Origin: Baffinella frigidus
Taxonomy: Eukaryota; Cryptophyceae; Cryptomonadales; Baffinellaceae
DNA length: 14,568 nucleotides
Assembly (NCBI GenBank): GCA_026770585.1
Contig: MU646334.1
Location: 86,563 to 101,130 of the forward strand
Reading direction: 5' to 3'
Part shown: positions 1 to 8,700 of the stretch, piece by piece
Position numbering within the stretch: the first letter of the stretch is position 1
How the letters are laid out: the number at the start of each line of letters is the position of its first letter
Program-made: the position numbers and the translations under genes
The notes under the pieces: model-generated
What the model saw: only the letters and a program-made list of their open reading frames with translations
What the model was told of the DNA's origin: nothing
Databases searched by the model: none

Positions 1-91
1 CAACCCTCAACCCTCAACCCTAAACCCTAAACCCTAAACCCTAAACCCTAAACCCTAAACCCTAAACCCTAAACCCTAAACCCTAAACCCT
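1..91. repeat. Telomeric repeat array, CCCTAAA (TTTAGGG type)
   Basis: The window opens with two CCCTCAA variant units and then about ten uninterrupted CCCTAAA heptamers. The C-rich strand is the top strand at the left end, so the G-rich TTTAGGG strand runs 5' to 3' toward position 1, as in a real chromosome terminus. TTTAGGG is the telomere repeat of most plants and of several algal and protist lineages. The presence of variant units at the very edge means the physical end could lie further left. Confidence 0.9.
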
Positions 92-143
92 ACACCCTAC
101 ACCCTAAACCCTATACCATAAACCATAAACCATGAACCCGAAA
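92..143. repeat. Mixed variant telomere units
   Basis: Units here alternate between CCCTACA, CCCTAAA, CCCTATA, CCATAAA and CCATGAA forms. It is a transition zone between the canonical array on the left and the homogeneous variant array on the right. Confidence 0.75.
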
Positions 144-234
144 CCATAAACCATAAACCATAAACCATAAACCATAAACCATAAACCATAAACCATAAAC
201 CATAAACCATAAACCATAAACCATAAACCATAAA
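144..234. repeat. Homogeneous CCATAAA variant telomere array, 13 units
   Basis: Thirteen consecutive perfect CCATAAA heptamers occupy 91 bases. They differ from the canonical telomere unit by one C to A change at the third position. Complete homogeneity among neighbours suggests local amplification of a single mutated unit, by slippage or unequal exchange, instead of independent decay. Any open frame through this array is a by-product of the 7-bp period. Confidence 0.9.
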
Positions 235-655
235 CCTTTGACCCGAAACGCTAAACCCTAATCCCTGAACCAGAAACCCAAAACCCAAAATCCTGGACTC
301 TTACTTTTACATTCTGAACCCTGTAACCTAAACCCTAACCCCTAAACCCTGACCCCTAAACACCCTATACCCTAAACGCTACACAGACCACAAATCACAT
401 GCCTCAATCTACAAACCACAAAACGTAACCCCTAACCCCTATCCCTTAAAACCCCTCACCCTAAACCATATTTCCTAAACCCTCTCCCCTAACATCCAAC
501 CCCCAACCCCCAACCCCTAAACCTCAGACCCTGAACCCTAAACCCGTAACCCCAAAACCTCAACCCTGAACCCTCAACTTTAAAACTTTGACGCTAAACC
601 AAAATCCCAAACCCCTAAAATTTAATCCCTAAACCCTGAACCCCAAACCCTGAAT
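235..655. repeat. Degenerate telomere-like subtelomeric sequence
   Basis: The sequence remains C/A rich with scattered CCCTAAA, CCCTGAA and CCCCTAA units, increasingly diverged toward 655, after which ordinary mixed sequence begins. No coding signal is visible. This is the usual decaying boundary between telomere and subtelomere. Confidence 0.75.
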
Positions 656-1487
656 CAACCCACCTCTCCTCGCCACTCGACAGGGCCCGAGGTTGTTACA
701 TGGCTCAACACATGATGGCAATGCTTGATTCAGCAAAGGTCACTTTTCCAGGAGAGACTCTTGAGAGGACCCGATATTTTTCCGAGAGAGATCTCTTTGG
801 CGGGCCCATCTGAACATTCTAAATTGCACAAATACTCCCGTTAACCTGCGAACAGAATCGTTGGAAGCTTTCCCGTACGACTCTTGACTAAAACCGGCAT
901 GATATTTCAACCAACATAGAAATTTCAACACGGTCGCCACATATATTCTTTCATGGAGACAACAGTTGCACAACCAGCCGCCAGTCCCCATAAGTCAACT
1001 TCATTAGTCTGGCGCGTGCGGGGAGGATGATCTACCTCGACATTTCGAGGATGTTCCGAATACACAGAATGAGGCACGAGGATTTTCAGAGGTCTCCTCC
1101 TTTACAGGGTTTTTGAACAGAACGCGCTCCCCTGGGAGCGTCCAGTCGGGCCAATCACTGGAACCCTGGGAGGCTATCTAGTGGCCCTAGGCTCGCCGTC
1201 AGAGGCCTGCCGTAGACTCCTACGGTATGGTGAACCCGATTTCTTGATTGCAGCAGACGTCTTTGAGTCATCTTTCCACCCTCAGACCTTTATTTATATA
1301 ACAACCCACCGCCATGTTCCCCTGCCGACGGAGGCTAGGTTTGGATTGGACCTAGCTTCCTAGGAATTCCGATGTCCGGAAGGTGACTGCCAAACTGGGT
1401 GCAGGAACAGATGTATCCAAGCAGCAATCCGAGCGCATTCTGTACTTGTACAAGTCGGCCGTCGTTTTCTGAATCAGTACCAGGGGA
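656..1487. other. Subtelomeric non-coding stretch, no gene seen
   Basis: Only short frames lacking domain content or splice context are present, and I see no RNA gene. The one small structure noticed is an 11-bp hairpin with a 9-nt loop at 1330-1360, GGAGGCTAGGT against ACCTAGCTTCC, with a single G-T type mismatch. Confidence 0.5.
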
Positions 1488-1576
1488 TAGTCAACCCTCT
1501 GGTACAAACATAAGAACACGCAGTGGTCGAAATGTATCTAGGGACACGCAGCGTCAATGAAGGTCATGCACCAAGG

Positions 1577-1690
1577 CTGTGGTACGCTCGGACCTCCTCC
1601 TCGCACCTGCACACGAAGAGTGGTGCATGCCTGTCAAACAAATAGTAGAGCATGGCGGTGAACAGCCAACCAGCACCAGCAGGGTGGCTT
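1577..1690 (+). repeat. Dispersed subtelomeric repeat block, copy A
   Basis: This block (starting CTGTGGTACGC, then a GGACCTCCTCCTCGCACCTG core, GAGTGGTGCATG, GTCAAAC, and ending at CCAGCACCAGC) is closely repeated at 14098-14305 on the same strand. Copy A has one GCATG...GTCAAAC unit where copy B has at least five in tandem. In both places the block is followed by the foldback arm sequence and then a CAGGGG-type motif, so the shared region is a composite of at least 400 bp. Confidence 0.7.
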
Positions 1691-1704
1691 GATGTGATCC
1701 GAAC

Positions 1705-1907
1705 GGAAGCATGGCCTTTCTACAGAACAAGTTCCGGTGTCCGCCTATGTTGGGAGTTCAAAGAACCTAAAGGACCTACAGGCACTTTCCTCCGGAGGCA
1801 ACTGCAGCATTCGGGATGGGGTGTCTCGATCGTTAGGTCCTTTATGTTCTTCGAGCTCCCAACACAGGCGGACACTGGAACTTATCCTGCTGAAAGACCA
1901 TGCTTCC
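1705..1907. repeat. Foldback element with ~76-bp arms
   Basis: The left arm at 1705-1780 (begins GGAAGCATGGCCTTTCTACA) is matched by its reverse complement at 1832-1907 with scattered mismatches, leaving a loop of about 51 nt that contains the palindrome CCTCCGGAGG. The same arm occurs singly at 12421-12512 and 12586-12678 in plus orientation and at 14323-14399 in minus orientation. It codes for nothing recognisable and looks like a foldback transposon or a solo-arm-producing MITE. Confidence 0.7.
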
Positions 1908-1930
1908 TTATGACAAGCATGACAGCAAAC

Positions 1931-2007
1931 CGTAGGGTCCTACACTAGGCATATGCACGTTAGCCTAGGACCACCCTACAGGGATACCTCGTGTACAAGA
2001 ACCCGTC
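1931..2007. repeat. Degenerate relative of the CAGGGG foldback element
   Basis: An imperfect stem, GTAGGGTCCTACACTAGGC against GCCTAGGACCACCCTAC, is followed at 1979 by CAGGGATACCTCGTGTACAA. This resembles the terminus CAGGGGTACCTCGCTCATAA of the elements at 13448 and 14465. The order of stem and terminus differs from those copies, so this is probably a rearranged or decayed remnant. Confidence 0.45.
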
Positions 2008-2071
2008 ACTTGAGAATTTTGAACAGATTCGACCCCTGCGTGCTTTCAATTTAGTACCAGAGGGTTGACTA

Positions 2072-2788
2072 AATCTCGCGTTAGTGAACCCTTTGGTAGT
2101 GATTTAAGAAAATGCCGACCGACCGACTTCAATTTCGTGATGTATGAGCTGGGATTCGCCGGCCGACCCAGGACTTCTTTTCGTCTAAAGATTGGTCCAG
2201 CCTATGTTGAAAGCAGGCACCGTCTTGCATATTTCTGGGGGTCGCTCCCTGAAGATGCGGAGGAAGAAGACAACGAAGTGATTTGATTTGAGCCCACAGG
2301 AGGACTATTGATCCGGCTTCACTATAAACCCACCGAGAAAAAGTGTTCTCATAGGCGAGGTATGTTGGTACGAATGTTGGTACGAATGATGGACTACGTT
2401 TCCTGGCTGCCACTAGAGTGTAGAAGGGCACCTTCCTTAAAAGATAACGCCGCACGCTATGTTATTTGCCGTAGACTGCTACCTCGACTATCTGACAATG
2501 TGCTGCGAGTTTGGATCATTCCTTTATTCATTCGGATGGTACACAGGTATCGAACACACAACCTGTACATCCCCGTGCCCAGATCGCAGCCCAGATCCAA
2601 AGCCGTCTACAGATCAATTACAGCTCTAGGTTGCACGTGCAGGACTTGGTCATGAGAGAGGCTTTTATTGAAACGAATAATACGACCGCCATACCTCAAC
2701 GGTGGCTATGTTTGAGCAGTACATAGAGCAAGATGGCCACCCAGATCCAGTGCCGTGGAGGAACCAGGTTGCAAGTGCACGACGTTCT
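2072..2788. other. Non-coding stretch, 3' flank of the large gene
   Basis: Several overlapping short frames occur on both strands but none shows recognisable domains or supporting context. The right part should contain the 3' untranslated region of the large minus-strand gene ending at 2789. A short direct duplication, TGGTACGAATG twice, lies near 2364-2389. Confidence 0.45.
2664..2669 (-). promoter_or_regulatory. Candidate polyadenylation signal AATAAA
   Basis: AATAAA on the minus strand lies about 120 nt downstream of the stop codon of the large gene, a plausible distance for a 3' end. A second AATAAA lies at 2523-2528. Many algae and protists do not use a strict AATAAA, so this remains tentative. 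Confidence 0.35.
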
Positions 2789-5700
2789 TCACAGTCGATC
2801 GAGAACCTCCCGGCCCAGCTCCTGAATGATCCCGTTCGCGGGGAAACGCTCCATCGCCGCTTGAACCATCTCGCGACATTCGTCGACTTCTCGCCCGCCG
2901 TGTTCAGGCGCGGAGAAGCCCGAAAGAATGCCTCCAGCCCCCGCGATCTGGTGATCACCGATAGAGACCACGAAGCTCTCAAGCGCCCCACACGCCTGCT
3001 CCTGCACCCCCGACACCTCCGCGTGCCCTTTCATCGCCACCAGTACCAGCTCGATGCCTCCCAGCTCTCCAATCTTCCGACAACCTTCATTGTGGTTCTT
3101 TGCGATGCTCCGAAGCGCCCCACACGCCTGCTTCTGCACCCCCGACACCCCCGCATGACCTTTCATCGCCACCACAACACGTTCGATGCCCCCTGCCTCA
3201 GCAATCTGCCTCCGACATTCATCGTTGTCCGTCGCGATGCTCTCAAGAGAAAAGCACGCGTGCTCCTGCACCCCCGCCGAACTCTCGTGCCCACGCATCG
3301 CCGCCAAAACACTCTCAACCCCCCCCGCCTCCACGATCTTGATCTTGTTGTTAGCCACACGAGATGCGATGTGCGAAAGCGCCTCGCACGCCTGCTTCTG
3401 CACCTCCTCCGAGCCCGTGTGCCCCCGCATCGCCACCACCACGCACTCGATGCCTCCTGCAGCAGCGATCTTGATCTTGTTGAAATCGCTATGCTCCGCA
3501 ATTGTTCGAAGCAGCGAGCACGCCTGCGCCTGAACCCCGACCGACGCCGCGAGCTCCCGCATCGCAGCCCCAACAAGCTCGATGCCCCCCAGCTCTGCAA
3601 TCTGCTCCCGAGGGTCATCGCGGTCGACCATCATCACCTTAAGCACACCGCCCGCCTGCGTCTGCACTTTCTCCGACCCCGCGTGCCCCCGCATCGCCGC
3701 CAACACCAGCTCGATGCCCCCCGCCTGTGCAATTTTCTCCCGGATCTTCTCCTGAATCTCATCTCTCACGATCACCCAAAGCGCCCCGCACGCGTGCGCC
3801 TGCACCCCCGCCGACCCCACGTGCCCCCGCAGCGCAGCCAACAAAAGCTCGATGCCTCCCGCCTCTCCTATCTTCCTCAGACCTTCATCGTTGTGCCGTG
3901 CGATGCTCCGAAGCGCAATGCACGCCCCCTTTTGCAGCCCCGCGTCCTCCGCGTGCTCACGCATCGCCGCCAACACAAGCTCGATGCCCCCCAGCTCTCC
4001 AATCTTCTCCTTGTTCACCTTGACCTCATTCGCGATGGCCGAAAGCGCCCAGCACGCCCCCTCTTGCACTCCCACGTCCTCCGCGTGCCCCCGCAGCGCA
4101 GCCAACACAAGCTCGATACCTCCCACCTCTCCAATCTTCGTTTGGTTCGCGATGACATTCGACGCGATGGTCGAAAGCGCTGCGCACGCCTGCTTCTGCA
4201 CCCCCGCCGACCCCGCGTGCCCCCGCAGCGCAGCCAACACAAGCTCGATGCCCCCCAGCTCGCCAATCTTCTCCTTGTTCACCTTGGCCTCATTCGCGAT
4301 GGTCGAAAGCGCCCGGCACGCCCCCTCTTGCACTTCCGCGTCCTTCACGTACCCCCACATCGCAGCCAACACCAGCTCGATGCCCCCCAGCTCTCCAATC
4401 TTCTCCTTGTTCACCTTGACCTCATTCGCGATCTCAAAAAGCGCGTCACACGCCTCCTCCTGCACCTCCACCGACCCCGCGTGCCCCCGCATCGCAGCCA
4501 ACACAACCTCGATGCCCCCCAGCTCTCCAATCTTCTTCTGGTTCGCCTTGACATTGGACGCGATGATATAAAGCGCCCTGCACGCCTCCTTTTGCACCCC
4601 CGCCGACCCCGGGTGCCCCCGCATCGCCAACAAAACAAGATCGATGCCCCCCGCCTCTGAAACCTTCTCTTTGTTCGCGATGACATTCGACGCGATCATC
4701 GAAAGCGCGACGCACGCCTGCTTCTGCCCTCCCACCGACCTCGGGTGTCCCCGCATCGCCGCCAACACCACCTCGATGCCCCCCGCAGCTGCAATCTTCT
4801 CCTTGTTCTCACGGTTCTGGCGAGCAACCATCGGAAGCACCCCACACGCCTGTTCCTGAACCCCCACCGACCCCGCGTGCCCCCGCATCGCCGCCAACAC
4901 TAGCTCGATGCCCCCCACCTCGGCAATGATTTGGTAATCTGTGGGTGTAGCTACGACGGCCCGAATCGCCCCGCACGCGTGCTCTTGCACCCCCACCGAC
5001 TCCGAATGCACCCGCATCGCACCCAGCAAAAGCTCGATCCCGCCCGCTTCTCCAATCTTGTCCCTGTTCGCCTTGACGGCTGCCGCGATGATCCGAAGCG
5101 CTCCACACGCCTGAACCTGCACCCCAACCGACCCCGCGTGCCCCCGCATCGCTGCCAACACAAGCTCGATTCCCCCCGTCTGTGCAGTGACACCATCGGG
5201 TTTGTCGACTTTGTCAACAATGCTCTGAAGCGCCCCGAAAGCTTGCTCCTGCACCCCCGCCGCCCCCGCGTGCCCGCATATCGCCGCCAACACAAACTCG
5301 ATACCCCCGGCCTCTACAACCTTCTTCCGATTCTCATCGCCATGCGCCGCGATGCTCCGAAGCACCCCACACGCCTGCTCCTGCACCCCCGCAGACCCCA
5401 AATGCCCCCGCATCGCAGCCACCACCAACTCGACCCCCCCCGCAGCACCAATCCTCTCCCGGCACGCCTCGACAGCCGCCACAATCCGAAAAACCCCGCA
5501 CCACGCCTGCTCCACCACCGCCAAACACCCCGCCCCCCCCAGCACCGCCAACACAACCACCACCACGCCCACCGCAGCAACAATCTGCAGACGACAACCA
5601 ACATCCGCCATTCCCAGAAGCGCCACAAACCCCCACGCCTGCACCAGAAACCACCCCGCAGGCACGTGCACCCCCACCAAAACCAGCACAAGCCCCACAC

Positions 5701-8700
5701 CTCCAACAACTCCAATCGAACCGTCCTGCACGATCACATCCCACGCGACGATCCAAACAACTGCCCAACACGCCAGCTGCTGCACCCCAGCAATCTCGGT
5801 GTGCACCCACATCGCCGTCAACACAAGATCGAGACACTCCTCCATTTCAATTGTCCCATCGTCAAGATGTGCCATCCTGACCATGTTCAAAATCGCTCCG
5901 CACGCCTGCTCCTGCACCCCCGCCGACCCCCCATGCCGACGTGTCCCTGACAACAGCCACTTGAAACCTCCTGAATCGCCGATCCTCGTCAGGAGTCTGG
6001 CATGTAATGCGAAGCTTCGAAGCGCCCGAAATGCTTGCTCCTGCACCCCTGCTGACTCCGGGTGCCCCCTCATCGCCGAAACCACACTCTCGATGCCCCC
6101 CGCCGAAGCAAGCTTCATACGGGCGCTGTCGTTCTTGACTGCCACGAAATGAAGCGCCCTGCAGGCTTGCGCTTGCACTCCCACCGACCCCGCGTGCCCC
6201 CGCATCGCTGCCAACACAAGCTTGAAGCCTTCCGCCTCATCACGCTGCATTTTTTTCCCACTTTTCTGAAACACGATCATGCACAGGGCCCTGCACGCCT
6301 GCTCCTGCACACCGACCGCCCCTGCGTGCACCTGCATCGCATCCATCACGTGTTTGCTACCCCCCATCATCTCGATTGTCTTTGGGTCCAACGCGACCGC
6401 GATATTCCAAAGGGCCCAGCACGCCTGCTCCTGCACCCTCGCCTCCCCTGTGTGCCGACTCATCGCCTTGAGCACAAGCTCGATGCCCCCCCCATCCACA
6501 ACCTCCTTCCGCCACTTCCTGAGGTCGACAGCATTCGCCGCGATGTTGCCAAGCTCGATGCACATCCTCTCTTGCAGATCAACATTCTTCAATCCCCCGC
6601 GCATAGATGCCAACACCCGCTCGACGTCTCCAACTCGCGCCGCACTCCCGCCGGCAGCCTGCGACCCCAGCTCTGTCCGCTGCTTCTTGTTCGGGGGCGG
6701 GTCCGCAGCCTTCTGGCGCCAACCGATCAGCATCTTCAGCACCTTTTTCCACACGACAAGCGGGAGCTTCATCTCCTTCACGTCATCGTCCTCCAAGTGC
6801 TCAAGGTCGGGCACCTTCTCCACGCCAAGCGCGGCAAACGCCGTGGCATACTTCTCCAAATCGTGGGTCTTCAGCAGCGCCAGCAACTCCTCGTCCGCGA
6901 CTTGCACACTCAGCACTGCCACGCTTGGCGGAACGTTGTCCGGGCTGGCGCACACGTCCTCGAAAGCCGCCAGCATCGCAGTCGCGTCCACGAATCGCTG
7001 CGCTCGATCTTTCTGCAGCGCCTTCTGAAAAAACGCCTTGAGAGAAGCCCCGCCCACCGGCAGCTCGGGCGCCGGATCAACACGGATCTTCTGCATCACT
7101 TTCATCGGCCGTGTGGGATCGTTCCGCTTGACGTGGAACGGACGCAGTCCCACCAACACTTCGAACAACACCACCCCTGCCGCCCACACATCCACTCGCA
7201 TGTCGAGGCTCCCCCCTTGCACCGCCTCCGGGCTGAAGTAGTCAAGTGATCCGAGGAACATGCCCGCGCGAGTGAGGGTGTGATCGTCTTGCTCCCGCTT
7301 GGAGAGCCCAAGGTCGACGAGCACGACCCTGTCACTCTGCTTCGCGCACACGTTGCTGCGAATCATGATGTTCCCGGGCTTTACCTGCAGGTTTGGGGTT
7401 TAGGGTTTAGGGTTTAGCGGTGAGGGTGTAGGGTTTAGGGTTAAGGATTTAGGATTTAGGATTTAAGGTTTAGCGTTTGGGGTTTAGGGTTAGGGTGCTC
7501 GGCTTCAGGGTTAAGGTTTTAGGGTTGAGGGTTTAGGGTTTAGAGTTTAGGGTTCAGGGTTTAGGGTTCAGGGTTCAGGGTTCAGGGTTTATGGTTTGGG
7601 GTTTGAGGATTAGGGCTCGGGGTTTGAGGATCAGGGTTTAGGGTTCAAGGTTTAGGGTTTAGGGTCAAGGTTTTAGGGTTTAGGGTTTAGGGTTTGGGGT
7701 TTGGGGTTTGGGGTTTGGGGGGTTGGGGGTTTAGGGATAGGGTTTACGATGCAGGTTTAAGATTTAGGGATAAGGGTTTAAGGTTTAGGGTTTAGAGTTT
7801 AAAGTTTAGGGTTTAGGATTTAGGGCTCAGGTCTTAGGGTTTAGAGTTTAGTATATCGGGATGTTGGGATCAGGGGTTTAGGTTTTGTTTTTTTGGTTCA
7901 GGGGCTCAGGGGGTTGGGGTTCAGGTTCAGGGTTTAGGGTTTGGTACGTCTCGGTGGGCGATCTTATGCGAATGCAGCCCGCTCAAGCCGCTGAGAAGCC
8001 CGGTCATCACCCACAGCATCTCGTCTACCCCCAGCTTCGCCACTGCGTTGAGCCGCTCCCGCAAATTCTGTCCGTCGATGAACTCCATCACCAGCACCTC
8101 GATGCCCGCCTGCATCTTGTATTCCCTGAACGCCACAACGTTCGGGTGCGCCTTCAAAGATCTCGTCGCAAACTCCAAGTTAACCCCCTCCCGACCCGCC
8201 CGCATGTTCTCCGAAGCATCCCCCCCCACCTTGATCGCAACTCGCTCCTGCGTCACCTCCACCCGCGCGAGCCACACCGAACCCTGCCCACCCTCACCCA
8301 ACTTCCTCTCGAACGCGTACCCAGGCACAACCGGCGCCCCGGGAAGCGCCGCATTGCTCGAGGCAGACGGACCCGGGAACGTGTTCGCCATGCTCAATGC
8401 ACCTGCCGAGAGAGAAACCTCCGCATCGTTCCCGCGCTTGCCGCCGCCGCCTCGCTCCATCACCCTGACCTCCTCCCTCTCGCCCTCGACCTCCATCATC
8501 TCGCTCTCCACGTCCCGCACGACTTGCTCCTCCGGGACCACCGCCATGCTCAGGTTCGCCAGGGGCTCTGCGCGCCGTTTCGAGGCGCGGGGCGAGGAGG
8601 GAGCGCCGTCCTCCAGAGACCGCTCGCGCTTCCCCTCGCCACCGCCCCCCCCCGCCTCCCCCCGAGCGATCGGAACGAGCACGTCCGCGAGATCCTCGCG

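Larger units (their letters stand above)
1488..2071. mobile_element. Possible non-autonomous element bounded by 18-bp inverted repeats
   Basis: A perfect 18-bp inverted repeat lies at 1488-1505 (TAGTCAACCCTCTGGTAC) and 2054-2071, 584 bp outer edge to outer edge. Each end can also fold locally: GTACCAG upstream at 1477-1483 pairs with CTGGTAC on the left, and AACCC-TTTGGTA at 2087-2098 pairs with TACCAGAGGGTT on the right. The interior carries the dispersed repeat and the foldback described separately. No transposase and no clear target-site duplication were found, so it may be a composite of nested repeats instead of one element. Confidence 0.4.

Noticed and set aside
97-288. Frame encoding repeated MVYGLWF heptapeptides
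   Set aside because: A direct product of the 7-bp CCATAAA repeat (three repeats give one heptapeptide register); not a gene.
740-991. 83-codon minus-strand frame
   Set aside because: No domain, no repeat conservation and no supporting splice or start context; could be chance in non-coding subtelomere.
2702-4660. A 652-codon plus-strand open frame opposite the ARM array
   Set aside because: It exists because the antisense of an in-frame 132-bp repeat stays open. Its product is a periodic R/L/H/P-rich sequence without domain character, while the minus strand encodes clear ARM repeats.
5334-5837. Possible transmembrane protein suggested by Val/Leu/Gly-rich frames
   Set aside because: The hydrophobic run belongs to diverged ARM repeats in the main frame; the alternate frames are Gly/Trp/Arg shadows of the same G+T-rich strand.
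4931-7249. Further long plus-strand frames (4931-5950, 5352-6152, 6062-7249)
   Set aside because: Same antisense effect of the repeat array and the high GC of the kinase exon; no recognisable motifs.
7391-7930. True chromosome-internal telomere or assembly join
   Set aside because: The repeats are flanked by good splice sites in a matching phase, and the two sides join to a perfect kinase motif, which a chance misassembly would not produce.
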